From Acidobacteriota bacterium (GTDB lineage: Bacteria; Acidobacteriota; Thermoanaerobaculia; Multivoradales; JAHEKO01), in NCBI GenBank assembly GCA_029861655.1, contig JAOTZA010000013.1, forward strand, positions 1-21,995: a DNA stretch of 21,995 nt, read 5' to 3'. Position numbers and translations under genes: made by a program. The notes under the pieces were generated by a model, which saw nothing but the letters and a program-made list of their open reading frames with translations, was not told the origin of the DNA and ran no database searches. Positions 1 through 8,218 of the stretch are shown in pieces (position 1 is the stretch's first letter; each line of letters starts with the position of its first letter).

Positions 1-862
1 CGCGGTCGAGCAGCATGCTCGGGAAAATGTGTCCGGAGGTCGAGGTCTCGTCCGAGAATGCAAAGCGACGACCGTTAAAGTCCTGCAGGCGGCGCATCGC
101 CGAGTCGACGCGCGCGAAGACGCAGCCGTGATAGCTCGTAACGTGCTCCAGGACCGGCTGCTCGGTACGAAAGATTTCTTGGGTCCTCGCCAGAGTTCCT
201 GGTCTCTCGTACTCGAGCTCCTTTCTCCCATCGCCGACAAAGTCGTGGGGGCCCGAGAAAACCCAGCTCGACGCCGCGGCGGCGACCTCGAGAGGCCGAT
301 CGATCAACAGCCGCATCGCCTCTTTGTTGGTCTCGGCTTCGATGGCGGTCCAGCCGGGGGCATGTTGGTCGAGTTCCCGGCGCATCATCTCTAGAAGGGC
401 CGGCGGCAGGTTGGTCGGCATGGCGACGGCCGTGCCCGCCAGTTCCGCAAGCGTCCGGGGCTCGCCCGGTGCCGTGCGCCCGATGAGGATCCCAAATCTT
501 TCCGCTGAGCGGACGACCTGCAACCTTGCCTCGGCGCCGTAGCGCGCGTTGGCAATCACGTAGGCAAAGGCGGGCATCCAGGCGACGTCGGCCTGGTCCG
601 AGCCCAGAGCCTGGATCACCGCCGCATAGCTTGTCGGCACGTGAACCCGGAGGGTGAGCCCGGTATCCCGCCGGATGTAGGCGGCGAGTTGGTCGCCGCG
701 CTCGACCAGTGTGCCCTGTTCCACCGATGGAACAAAGAGCATGCGGATGATCTGCTCTTCCGAGGCTTCGAGGCGCGCGCGTCTTTCGAGACCCCAGACA
801 AAAACACCAAACAGCAGCGCGACGAGTGTCCAGCCGAACCGTGGAATCCAGATCGAGGACAC
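1..862 (-). CDS. PhnD-like phosphate/phosphonate-family substrate-binding protein (3' end cut by window edge)
   Basis: The minus-strand frame stays open from a GTG at 862 to the left edge, giving 287 residues. Residues about 9-26 form a hydrophobic segment with no lipobox, so a signal anchor or signal peptide. A type-2 periplasmic binding fold follows: the segment near 40-100 contains DVAWMPAFAYVIAN, and residues 268-282 read FAFSDETSTSGHIFP, which matches the conserved late motif of the PhnD family (substrate-binding subunits for phosphate, phosphite and phosphonate ABC transporters). The family is usually about 300 residues, so only a short C-terminus is missing. The GTG was chosen because the gene would otherwise overlap the phosphorylase upstream; it lies 14 bp after that stop and has a weak GGAAG in front, suggesting one transcript. 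No permease or ATPase of such a transporter is visible, so the ligand is unknown, and a sensory or orphan binding role is possible. Confidence 0.8.
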   Translation of the reverse strand, partial: MSSIWIPRFGWTLVALLFGVFVWGLERRARLEASEEQIIRMLFVPSVEQGTLVERGDQLAAYIRRDTGLTLRVHVPTSYAAVIQALGSDQADVAWMPAFAYVIANARYGAEARLQVVRSAERFGILIGRTAPGEPRTLAELAGTAVAMPTNLPPALLEMMRRELDQHAPGWTAIEAETNKEAMRLLIDRPLEVAAAASSWVFSGPHDFVGDGRKELEYERPGTLARTQEIFRTEQPVLEHVTSYHGCVFARVDSAMRRLQDFNGRRFAFSDETSTSGHIFPSMLLDR

Positions 863-876
863 GCGCTTCCGGTTTT

Positions 877-1632
877 CTATTGGCGGCGGTCCGTGAGCGC
901 TTGGATCGCTGTGCTGAGGGCGGCCTCGAAGCCGGCCCGGATGCGTGGCTCTGCCAGGCCTTGATACCGGCGGTCACTGTCTTCGCCGAGCGTGACGTTA
1001 TCGCTGCAGAAGAGGACGGTACCCAGCCGCAGGCCCAACCGACGTGCGACCACGGCGGCGGTGGCGCACTCGCACTCCACTCCGAGGACCAGACCCGCAT
1101 AGGTGTCGTAGATCTCGGGTCCCTGGCGATACCCTGCGTCGGTTGTATAGACGAGACCACGGTGAGCCTTGAAACCCGCCGTCCGTGCGGCACGCCAGAG
1201 CGACTCGGTCATTCCGGTGTCGCATACCGCGGGGAACTCTATCGGCGCGTAGTATCTCGAAGCGCCCTCACCGCGCACGCCTCCCTCGGCGATGAGGAGC
1301 TCGCCGATACCGAGCAGCGGATCGACGCCGCCACAGGCGCCAAAGACCACCGCCTCGCGAGCTCCGTTCCCGGCGGCCATCTCCAGGGCGTTGGCCATCG
1401 CGGGTCCGCCCATTCCCGAGAACAAGAGTGTCACCGGAACCGGTGCGGCTTCCAACTGATAGACGATCCGATCCGTGGTCTCGTCCAACTCGACCCTCTT
1501 GCCCTTGTAGAGCTCTACCGCGGCTTCGAGAAAGCTCTCTCTCCCAAAGGGTAGAACGAGCGCCGCCTCGGCGGAAGTGAACGCCGGGTTGTTGCTGTGC
1601 GCAAACTCGCGGTGGTGTTCTTCTGCTCCCAT
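877..1632 (-). CDS. Nucleoside phosphorylase (uridine/purine phosphorylase superfamily)
   Basis: 251 residues. Enzymes of the PNP_UDP_1 superfamily cleave nucleosides with phosphate to a free base and ribose-1-phosphate in salvage. Visible motifs are GMGGPAMANALEMAA (73-87), GACGGVDPLLGIGELLIAEG (98-117) and GVECECATAAVVA (184-196), the last at the place of the usual VEMEAAA ribose-binding motif with Cys for Met, and SDN (210-212). The length is right for a uridine phosphorylase-type enzyme. The open frame extends upstream to 2007, but the part beyond 1632 runs antisense through the conserved dGTPase and has no family similarity; the ATG at 1632 gives a normal N-terminus. It lies upstream of the PhnD-like gene and divergent from a dGTPase, another nucleotide-pool enzyme. 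Base preference cannot be read reliably. Confidence 0.85.
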   Translation of the reverse strand: MGAEEHHREFAHSNNPAFTSAEAALVLPFGRESFLEAAVELYKGKRVELDETTDRIVYQLEAAPVPVTLLFSGMGGPAMANALEMAAGNGAREAVVFGACGGVDPLLGIGELLIAEGGVRGEGASRYYAPIEFPAVCDTGMTESLWRAARTAGFKAHRGLVYTTDAGYRQGPEIYDTYAGLVLGVECECATAAVVARRLGLRLGTVLFCSDNVTLGEDSDRRYQGLAEPRIRAGFEAALSTAIQALTDRRQ

Positions 1633-1711
1633 GCTCTCGCTCGGGTCGAGGATCACGCCGAGACTACCAGGGCCTCTCGACTTCCACCACGGCTCGGAAT
1701 GGGCGTTTTGC

Positions 1712-1740
1712 TTGGTGGGACACCACGGCTTGGGTAGACT
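1712..1740 (+). promoter_or_regulatory. Possible promoter of the dGTPase gene
   Basis: TTGGTG (1712-1717) and TAGACT (1735-1740) are separated by 17 bp and lie 16 bp before the ATG at 1757, in the divergent spacer. The -10 matches the TA-purine-rich hexamers seen before several other genes here; the -35 match is poor. Confidence 0.3.
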
Positions 1741-1756
1741 CAGCCCCTTCAAGAAA

Positions 1757-2764
1757 ATGAGCTCATTCTCGAAAGTTACGCGGCTGAAGCGCGAGGCGAT
1801 GGAGCAAGAACTCCTGGCCCCGATCGCCACCCAGGCGGCCGGTAGCCGGGGGCGCGAAGTGGCTGAGCAGCCGGATGAGTACCGCACCGCGTTCGATCGG
1901 GACAGGGATCGAATTCTGCATTCGAAGGCTTTTCGGCGTTTGAAACACAAGACCCAGGTCTTCATCAACCCCGAGGGGGACCACGTCGTCACCCGGCTCA
2001 CGCACACGCTTCAGGTGATGCAGGTGGGCCGCTCGCTGGCTGTCGCTCTCGGCCTCAACGAGACGTTGACCGAGGCCATCTGCCTCGGACACGAAGTGGG
2101 GCACCCACCCTTTGGGCACACTGGGGAAGTGGCGCTCAGCCCATATGTCGACGGAGAGTGGCTCCACGCTGAGCAGAGCGTTCGAGTGTTGAGCGTTTTA
2201 GAACCCTTGAACCTGAGTTGGGAGGTGCTCGACGGGATCCGAGCCCACAGCTGGAAGATCGATCCCCCACCGGCGACTCCCGAGGGCGTGCTGCTGCGAT
2301 TCGCCGATCGGGTCGCATATCTGGTCCACGATATGGAGGACGCGCTGCGGGCCGGTGTTCTGACCTACGCCGATCTTCCGGAGGAGAGCCGGCGAGCTTT
2401 TGGGAAGCCTGGTCGCGAGTGGGTTTCGACGATGATCCACGCGGTCATCGACGAATCACTCGAACGCGGAGAAGTGGCTATGCGGCCCGAAATCCTCGAG
2501 GCGATGCACGGTTTCCGCGATTTCATGTTCCGGCGCGTGTACCTTCGTCCCGAGTCTCGCCGGCAAGCGGAAAAAGCAGTGCGGGTACTGCGCGATCTGG
2601 TCGATCACTACCTGGAGAATCCTGAGCATATGCCGGAGAGCTACCGGAGGCCGGGAGAGCCTCTGGTCAACCAGGTGCTCGACGTCGTGGCTGGAATGAC
2701 CGACCGGTATGCGCTACGCGCGCACGACCAGGCTTTTAGGCCGAGCGCCAGCTTCCCCGTCTAG
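1757..2764 (+). CDS. dgt: dGTPase-family HD-domain triphosphohydrolase
   Basis: 335 residues. Family members hydrolyse dGTP (or other dNTPs) to the nucleoside and triphosphate. The N-terminal signature RDRDRILHSKAFRRLKHKTQ (48-67) is diagnostic for the family. Metal-site elements are H83 (TRLTHTLQV), H112 in LGHEVGHPPFGHTGE (110-124), and D184 in FADRVAYLVHDMEDALRAG. The oddity is that the second residue of the HD pair is Glu (GAA at 2093-2095) rather than Asp; the other ligands and the PPFGH loop are intact. The start was set at the ATG at 1757, which gives an N-terminus of family length; an ATG at 1799 is an alternative. An upstream extension to 1577 overlaps the divergent phosphorylase and is unlikely. 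The gene converges with the CNB-PilZ gene. Confidence 0.9.
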   Translation: MSSFSKVTRLKREAMEQELLAPIATQAAGSRGREVAEQPDEYRTAFDRDRDRILHSKAFRRLKHKTQVFINPEGDHVVTRLTHTLQVMQVGRSLAVALGLNETLTEAICLGHEVGHPPFGHTGEVALSPYVDGEWLHAEQSVRVLSVLEPLNLSWEVLDGIRAHSWKIDPPPATPEGVLLRFADRVAYLVHDMEDALRAGVLTYADLPEESRRAFGKPGREWVSTMIHAVIDESLERGEVAMRPEILEAMHGFRDFMFRRVYLRPESRRQAEKAVRVLRDLVDHYLENPEHMPESYRRPGEPLVNQVLDVVAGMTDRYALRAHDQAFRPSASFPV

Positions 2765-2836
2765 CCCGCTCGGCATCTTGCCGCGATCGTCCGCCATCTC
2801 GGGCCGGTACTGGCGACTCGCTCCTCGACATGACGA

Positions 2837-3652
2837 TCAGGACTCCACGTTGGCGGACGTCAGGCGATGGACTACGCCGGCGATCTTGATCTCGTGATTC
2901 TCGAACGTGCGGGTGAAGCAGAGGCCCACCTGATCGTCCTTGCGCCACTGGATCGTGGCGTGGACTATGACGAGAGCGGTAGTCGGTTCGGTGGCCAAGG
3001 CCATGGGTGTTTCTTCGTCAAGCCGCCAGTCTTCGGGCACCCCCTTGAGACAAGCTCCGCCCAGGGACAGGTTTTCGAGCACGGCAGAGATGGGTTGCTG
3101 GTTTCGAATCCTGATATCGACCTTCCTTCCGATCTTGATCCGGGCTTCCTTGCGCCGCGCCAGCTCCGCGCGCGCCACCTCGTTGCTGGAGGCATAACCG
3201 ATCGCGACCTGGCAGAGCTCTCGAGCAAATTCGTCGTGTGCTTTCGCCAAACGCAGGAGTTCGGTGCCGTCCAGCCGCAGAAGGCCGGTGGTCTCGGTTG
3301 CCCGGGCCGAAAGGCATCGGCGGGACCCTTCGAGCACTCCGAGTTCGCCGAAGACGCTGCCACGCGTGATCTGTGCCCGCAGTTGGACGGGCTCGCCAGC
3401 GGTGTCGGTGTAGAGCGCCACCTGGCCGAATTCGACGATATAGACGCAGGTCGCCGGGTCACCGGCGCGAAAGATGATCTCCTCCTCGTTGAAGCGCTCT
3501 TCGTTCAGAAGCTCCTCTACGAGGCCCCTCCAGCTCTCGGGTAGTCGGCGAAACAGCTCGACCTTCTTCAGCAGCTCGCCGAGGTCTCTGTCGGGAGTCG
3601 CGATTGCTTTCTGAGTGTTTGGCGCGTCCAAATGACGGGAATGACGGCTCAT
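2837..3652 (-). CDS. Cyclic nucleotide-binding domain + PilZ domain protein
   Basis: 271 residues, cytosolic, no membrane segment. Residues about 30-150 form a cNMP-binding/Crp-like beta-roll: FRAGDPATCVYIVEFGQVALY, then FGELGVLEGSRR (101-112), the phosphate-binding-cassette region, where the usual R-S/T-A is R-R-C-L. Residues about 165-265 form a PilZ domain with RRKEAR (166-171) and NLSLGG (194-199), corresponding to the RxxxR and D/NxSxxG c-di-GMP-binding motifs. The protein may therefore read one nucleotide signal, or link two; which ligand binds is not shown. There is no DNA-binding domain, so it is not a Crp-type regulator. A strong GGAGGGAGG ribosome-binding site lies just before the ATG. 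A GGDEF protein that could supply c-di-GMP is encoded at 5650-6519. Confidence 0.88.
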   Translation of the reverse strand: MSRHSRHLDAPNTQKAIATPDRDLGELLKKVELFRRLPESWRGLVEELLNEERFNEEEIIFRAGDPATCVYIVEFGQVALYTDTAGEPVQLRAQITRGSVFGELGVLEGSRRCLSARATETTGLLRLDGTELLRLAKAHDEFARELCQVAIGYASSNEVARAELARRKEARIKIGRKVDIRIRNQQPISAVLENLSLGGACLKGVPEDWRLDEETPMALATEPTTALVIVHATIQWRKDDQVGLCFTRTFENHEIKIAGVVHRLTSANVES

Positions 3653-3831
3653 GGCTTGCCTCCCTCCTCGACCAGAGTAGAGTCTTCGAAGACGATGGTC
3701 TATGGAAATCTAGACAGAGACTAGCAGAAGATCCAGACTTGAGATCTTTATGTGAGTAGGAAGATGGGTAGATCGTGTGCGGGGATTTTCAGACGCGGCT
3801 AGGCTAAAGTGGCTGGGTCGGAGGGATTGAA

Positions 3832-4254
3832 ATGAAGGGTTTCTTTTGGATTCTCGCAGCTTCTGCCCTGACGATGGCTTTTGTTCGGCCTGCTTCGGGC
3901 CCTTTACCGGAAGGCGAGCGACTCGAGGAGGCGATAGAAGAGACGGTAGAGGAGACGGCTGGGGTCCCACGCTCCGGTCTTAGGGTTTTTGTGGATCCGG
4001 AGACCGGCGAATTGGTTGGAGAGCCGACCGAAGAGCAGCTCGAGAGACTGAGAATCGAAACTTCGCGACAGATCCGGGAGCGCCGCAGCTCTTGGGATCT
4101 GCGCCAGTTCGGTTTGCGTGGCGGAGGGCAGGGTGTTTTTCTCGACGGCTGGGCGGATCACCAACTCGTGGTCCGGCGAGCCGAAGATGGCAGCCTTCGA
4201 ACCGTTTGCTCGCAACGGGACATGAACGGGCACACCGGGCACGACGGAAACTGA
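3832..4254 (+). CDS. Small secreted protein of unknown function
   Basis: 140 residues, not recognised as a named family. Residues 1-22 look like a signal peptide (MKGFFWILAASALTMAFVRP), followed by an acidic stretch rich in Glu. A short conserved-looking element, VFVDPETGELVGEPTEEQ, sits in the middle, and the C-terminus is HGHTGHDGN-like and His-rich (NGHTGHDGN). GGAGGG stands 8 bp before the ATG. The TGA overlaps the ATG of the metalloprotease (TGATG), so the two are translationally coupled and probably exported together. The role could be partner, inhibitor or substrate of the protease; this is inference from the coupling only. Confidence 0.75.
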   Translation: MKGFFWILAASALTMAFVRPASGPLPEGERLEEAIEETVEETAGVPRSGLRVFVDPETGELVGEPTEEQLERLRIETSRQIRERRSSWDLRQFGLRGGGQGVFLDGWADHQLVVRRAEDGSLRTVCSQRDMNGHTGHDGN

Positions 4255-5621
4255 TGCTCTGTGGCAAGACGATCGCCCTGATGCTGGCGGGCCTGCTTTT
4301 TGCGGCGGCCGGCGAAGCGGCCACGGTGAAAGTGCGGATGCGTTTTGATCCCCTGGCGCAATCAGGCGCCGACTCAGAAGGACGGGTGCTGCTCTTTGCC
4401 CCCAAGCCTCTCCAGCCTGGATCGAGTCACTCCCATTTCGATTCTTCGGTGTTCCCTAACGCCCTAATGGAGCCTTCGATCAGTCGAGATCTGCCGTTTG
4501 GTGAAGTTGATCTCACGACGAGCGCGATGCGGGACTATGGTTGGCCGCAGGGGAATCTGGATGCCCGGATCCAGTATTCGGACGCCGCTGGGACAGGTTT
4601 CAACGACCCGACCCTCGGCGCCCAGCGAAAGGCGGCGATCGAGGCGGCAGCCGGCTTCTGGGCTGCGATCCTCGGCAGCTCCGTGGCCGTCAATGTCGAC
4701 GTTTCGTTCGGAGATCAACGCTGTGAAGACGATGGCGCGACACTCGCCGCGGCGGGCCCGGTTTTTGTGTTTTCTGACTTTGGGGCGGGAGATCCGGGCG
4801 TATGGCATGCGGGTCCGCTGGCCGAGGCGATCTCGGGAGAGAACCTGAGCCTGGAGGACGATTCGAATCCGGACGCGGCCGATATTCGGGTGACGTTCAA
4901 CAACCAGATCGACGAGGCCTGTCTGGGGCCCGACACCGGTTACTACTACGGACTCGATGGCAATGCTCCCCCGGGTCAGGCCTCCTTTGTCACGGTGGCG
5001 CTTCACGAGATCGGGCACGGTCTCGGGTTTACGGGGTTGGTCAATCTCCAGAACGGTTCACTTTTTCGCGGTCTACCGGATGTCCACTCGACGCTCACCT
5101 TCGACACCAAGAAGAAGCTGCACTGGGACGAGATGACCAGGCGTGAGCGGATCGATTCGGCGGTTCGCGCCGGCCAGGTGAGCTTTGACGGAGACCTGAC
5201 CACTCAGGCGGCGGACTCCTTTGTCCGCGGCAGCTTTGTGGTGCAGGTCAAAAGACCCAAGAGCCTGAGGGGGATCTATCTCGCGGGTGGGGCGAGCTTT
5301 GGGCCCGAGCTCAGTGAGAAGGGGCTGAGGGCCAAACTTGCGTTGGTGAACGACGGCAGCGACAAGCCTACCTTTGCCTGCCAACCGATCCTCAACACAA
5401 ACGCGGTTGCCGGAAAGATCGCGGTCATTGATCGAGGCGACTGTTTCTTTGTCGAAAAGGTCAAGAACGCGCAAGATGCCGGAGCGGTCGGCGTTATCAT
5501 CATCCACAACGAGCCCGGTCCGCCGCCGGGGCTGGGCGGCAGCGACCCTTCGATCGACATCCCCTCGGTTCGTGTCACCAAGAAGGATGGCAAGAGAATC
5601 AAGAAGGAGCTGCGCAAGTAG
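4254..5621 (+). CDS. Secreted zinc metalloprotease-like protein with PA domain
   Basis: 455 residues. A signal peptide covers about 1-23 (MLCGKTIALMLAGLLFAAA). The middle holds the zinc motif HEIGHGLGF (251-259), as in HExxH proteases; the metzincin Gly is present but the third-ligand position (residue 261) is Gly rather than His or Asp. Residues about 375-450 form a protease-associated (PA) domain, with CQPILNTNAVAGKIAVIDRG and DAGAVGVIIIHN, a domain that typically shapes substrate access. The likely role is extracellular or periplasmic proteolysis. The ATG at 4254 overlaps the stop of the small secreted gene upstream. The gene converges with the FHA-GGDEF gene, leaving only 28 bp between stops. 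Whether it is catalytically active depends on a third metal ligand that I cannot place. Confidence 0.8.
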   Translation: MLCGKTIALMLAGLLFAAAGEAATVKVRMRFDPLAQSGADSEGRVLLFAPKPLQPGSSHSHFDSSVFPNALMEPSISRDLPFGEVDLTTSAMRDYGWPQGNLDARIQYSDAAGTGFNDPTLGAQRKAAIEAAAGFWAAILGSSVAVNVDVSFGDQRCEDDGATLAAAGPVFVFSDFGAGDPGVWHAGPLAEAISGENLSLEDDSNPDAADIRVTFNNQIDEACLGPDTGYYYGLDGNAPPGQASFVTVALHEIGHGLGFTGLVNLQNGSLFRGLPDVHSTLTFDTKKKLHWDEMTRRERIDSAVRAGQVSFDGDLTTQAADSFVRGSFVVQVKRPKSLRGIYLAGGASFGPELSEKGLRAKLALVNDGSDKPTFACQPILNTNAVAGKIAVIDRGDCFFVEKVKNAQDAGAVGVIIIHNEPGPPPGLGGSDPSIDIPSVRVTKKDGKRIKKELRK

Positions 5622-5649
5622 CGCGTCCGTTCCGAAGTCGTGAGGCGGC

Positions 5650-6519
5650 TTAGCCGCAGACTCGGTTTCGCCCCGAGTTCTTGGCCTCGTACAGCCTCTT
5701 GTCGGCGCGCTGGATGAGGTCGAGCGCCGTCTCGTCGTCGGGGCCGAGTTCGGCGCAGCCGACGCTGACGGCGATCCGGATCTCCTTGCCGACGAATTCG
5801 AAGGCGTTGCTCTCGGTTTTCTTGCGCAGGATCTCGGCCAAGTTCAGCGCGCCGTCGAGGTGTGCTTCGGGCAGCAGTAGCGCGAACTCCTCTCCGCCAT
5901 AACGCGCAAAAACCTCGTCACGACGCACTCGTTTTCCCACCAGTTCGGCGAGTTGGCGGAGCACCGCGTCGCCCGCCAGATGACCGAACTTGTCGTTGCA
6001 TTCCTTGAAGTGGTCGATGTCCAACATCATCAAGCTGATGGGGCGGTCATGGCGCCTGGAGCGTGTCACTTCGCGCTCGAGCATCTCGAGGAAATAACGC
6101 TTGTTGTGGATCTGAGTCAAGCCGTCCAGGATCGAGACCCTGTAGATTTCCTCGTGGTACTGGACCTCGGCGTCGGCCCCGGATAGGTACTTGAGGATCG
6201 TGGACCCGATCTGGATGCGATCGTTGTTGGCCAATATCCGTTTCCCGGGAATCGGCTGCTCATTGACGTAGGTGCCGTTGGTCGATCCGTCGTCCACGAC
6301 GTACCAACCATCGAGCCGCCGTTCGAAGTGCGCGTGTTTCCGCGACACGCTGTCGTCCTGGAGATGGACGTCGGTCTCGGGGTCGCGCCCGAGGTAGACG
6401 CGGTGGTTACCCAGCTGAAAGCGCTTTCCCAGCAGCGTCGGTTGGGTCGTATAGATCACCACGACACAGTCATTCTCGGTATGGACGATCTCGAGGGCAC
6501 GCCGGCTGACGCGGGTCAC
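5650..6519 (-). CDS. FHA-GGDEF diguanylate cyclase
   Basis: 289 residues from the GTG at 6519. Residues about 28-105 form an FHA domain (GRDPETDVHLQDDSVSRKHA, then DDGSTNGTYVN), which binds phosphothreonine peptides. Residues about 125-289 form a GGDEF domain: DGLTQIHNKRYF, DIDHFKECNDKFGH and the catalytic loop RYGGEEF (206-212). It should make c-di-GMP in response to a Ser/Thr kinase signal. The product-inhibition site five residues before GGEEF reads R-R-D-E instead of RxxD, so feedback may be weak. No membrane segment. The start is uncertain: the frame is open to 6726, a TTG at 6543 is possible, and none has a good ribosome-binding site. The GTG was preferred because it leaves room for a promoter before the divergent gene. 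Confidence 0.85.
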   Translation of the reverse strand: MTRVSRRALEIVHTENDCVVVIYTTQPTLLGKRFQLGNHRVYLGRDPETDVHLQDDSVSRKHAHFERRLDGWYVVDDGSTNGTYVNEQPIPGKRILANNDRIQIGSTILKYLSGADAEVQYHEEIYRVSILDGLTQIHNKRYFLEMLEREVTRSRRHDRPISLMMLDIDHFKECNDKFGHLAGDAVLRQLAELVGKRVRRDEVFARYGGEEFALLLPEAHLDGALNLAEILRKKTESNAFEFVGKEIRIAVSVGCAELGPDDETALDLIQRADKRLYEAKNSGRNRVCG

Positions 6520-6655
6520 ACGAGTGTCGAGATGTTTCCCCAAACTGCAAATAAGTATATCGAAATGACCTCTATGGCTCGGGTACGGAGATTGCCACCC
6601 GTGGTCGCAGACGACTGCAAGGTTCCGGCAGCCGTTTGCGTCTGTAGTGGGTGCG

Positions 6656-7849
6656 ATGCGATGGAAAAGCACGGTTTTACTGGTCGGTCTCTGCTGTGGG
6701 GCACTGTCGATCGTTCTCGGGAGCATGTGGTTTGTCCGTAGCGACCGCCTGCGGGATGCCTGGGCGCTGTTCTCGGACTACGAGCCGGTTTGCGAACGTG
6801 TGACCGCGCCTGACGCCGCAGAGAAAGAGGCCCCACAGGGCGACGATCGCCCGGCGGGAGCGCTGGCGGCGCGACGCGCCTTGGCGCGGGAAACGCTGGC
6901 GGTCGTCGAAGAGCTCGCCGGAGAGGGGCGATCGAGGAAGAACGAGCTTCTGGTAGTGGGTGTGGCCGCCTCGCGAAGAGCCTGCGATCCTGAGATCGGT
7001 GACTCGGGTGTCGCGTTGGCCCTCCGACACGAGTTGGCGGATCTCGAAGCCCGTTGTCTACGGGCGGCCGCTCGGGCCGAAGTGCAATGGGCAAAGTCGT
7101 GTCTCGGGCGACTCGTGCCGATGACCGACGAGGAGCGCAGCCGAAGAGCCGATCGTTATGGAGAGCGGTTGTCCGCCGCCGTTTCGAGAGAGATGGCGAC
7201 CTTGTTGGCTCCGGAGTTCTCCCAGCCGCGCACGCCGGAGCTTCGACAGGGCATTCCCCGGGTCACCGCGACGGAACGCCCGGCCCCCCTGCCCTCGTCG
7301 TTCTCGGAGACCTCTGCTGGGTCGACTCAGCCGAAAGCAGAATCGGAGCCGCCGGGCAACGCTGAGCCGCCGCGGATCGTCGTTGACTCCTCCAGTGGGG
7401 AGACTTGGAGGCAGATCAGAAACCGGCAGGCCCGAGAGCGACGACTTCGCATCATCGCCTGGAAGCCGTTGGCGGATCGCGAGCTCGGGCCGGTAATGGA
7501 ACTGCGTCGGGCTTTGGGTGAGCACCTCGAGACCGATTCGCTCGCCGGAGGTGCGGACATCTGCGCCCGTCTCGGAGATGCTGCTCGGGCCGCAGATCGC
7601 GTCGTCGTGCGCGAGGCGCCCAACCGGCGGGTACGCTCGGCAGTGGAGCGGACGCTAGACGGTTACACGGTGGCGGGCCGAGCTTGTTCCGAGTCGCGCT
7701 ACGCCATGGCCTTTGTGGCGCTGAGCGACGCCGACGCCTCCTGGCGTCGGGTTGTCGGAGTATCCGGCTCGAGCGGCCGCCCGCTACGCAGGGCCAAGTT
7801 GAATGGGTTGATTGGGGGGAGTTGGCCGAAGTCTTCCACTCCCCGCTGA
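6656..7849 (+). CDS. Membrane-anchored protein of unknown function
   Basis: 397 residues, not recognised. One hydrophobic segment near the N-terminus (about residues 6-24, with STVLLVGLCCGALSIVLGS) would anchor it, with the rest probably periplasmic. Residues about 55-185 are Ala/Arg/Glu-rich and helical. A Pro/Ser-rich linker follows (about 190-245), then a C-terminal helical region. Cys residues are scattered through the exported part (CERV, RACDPE, EARCLR, KSCLGR, DICARLG, RACSES) and could form disulfides. The start could be the GTG at 6647 or the ATG at 6656; neither has a clear ribosome-binding site. It is divergent from the FHA-GGDEF gene. Base composition is like its neighbours, and the frame is open through 1.2 kb, supporting a real gene. 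Confidence 0.65.
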   Translation: MRWKSTVLLVGLCCGALSIVLGSMWFVRSDRLRDAWALFSDYEPVCERVTAPDAAEKEAPQGDDRPAGALAARRALARETLAVVEELAGEGRSRKNELLVVGVAASRRACDPEIGDSGVALALRHELADLEARCLRAAARAEVQWAKSCLGRLVPMTDEERSRRADRYGERLSAAVSREMATLLAPEFSQPRTPELRQGIPRVTATERPAPLPSSFSETSAGSTQPKAESEPPGNAEPPRIVVDSSSGETWRQIRNRQARERRLRIIAWKPLADRELGPVMELRRALGEHLETDSLAGGADICARLGDAARAADRVVVREAPNRRVRSAVERTLDGYTVAGRACSESRYAMAFVALSDADASWRRVVGVSGSSGRPLRRAKLNGLIGGSWPKSSTPR

Positions 7850-7930
7850 TAGCGGTTTCGGCCCTCTGGCCAAGCGATCATCTCGATGGACTACCCTGCG
7901 CGCTCGGGCTTCGGTAGGATCGCCATCGAA

Positions 7931-8149
7931 ATGCCTCTCTACGAGTATCTCTGCGCCGATTGCGGCCATCGTTTCGAGTTCCTGCAGTCTCTTGGCGCGG
8001 GCACCGAAGGCTTGTCTTGCCCCCGGTGTGGTGAAACGAAGCTCGAGAAACAGCTCTCGACGTTTGCCGGCCAGTCGAGCGGCGGTGTCGGCGGTCGTCA
8101 CGACAGCGGTCGCACCGGCGGCTGCGGGGCGGGGTCCGGTTTTACCTGA
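7931..8149 (+). CDS. FmdB-family zinc ribbon protein
   Basis: 72 residues. The start MPLYEYLCADCGHRFEF is the hallmark of the FmdB/CxxC_CxxC_SSSS regulatory-type family: a zinc ribbon with C8, C11, C30 and C33 (SCPRCGET), followed by a Gly/Ser-rich tail ending GAGSGFT. The family is widespread in bacteria and its molecular role is poorly known; it is often annotated as a putative regulatory protein. The ATG at 7931 was chosen over an earlier in-frame start at 7886 because it fits the family exactly. TAGGAT ends 10 bp before the ATG, leaving almost no room for a leader. Confidence 0.88.
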   Translation: MPLYEYLCADCGHRFEFLQSLGAGTEGLSCPRCGETKLEKQLSTFAGQSSGGVGGRHDSGRTGGCGAGSGFT

Positions 8150-8218
8150 GCGGCCTGAACGTACACGGTGGTTCGCCGTGACTCGGATGGCTCGATTGGC
8201 GCGCGCGGCTCCCAAAAT

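Noticed and set aside
75..1193. 372-residue minus-strand open frame
   Set aside because: It overlaps the PhnD-like and phosphorylase genes in another frame and is Arg/Pro-rich shadow sequence without a recognisable family.
1633..2007. N-terminal extension of the phosphorylase
   Set aside because: It is antisense to the conserved dGTPase core and not part of the phosphorylase fold.
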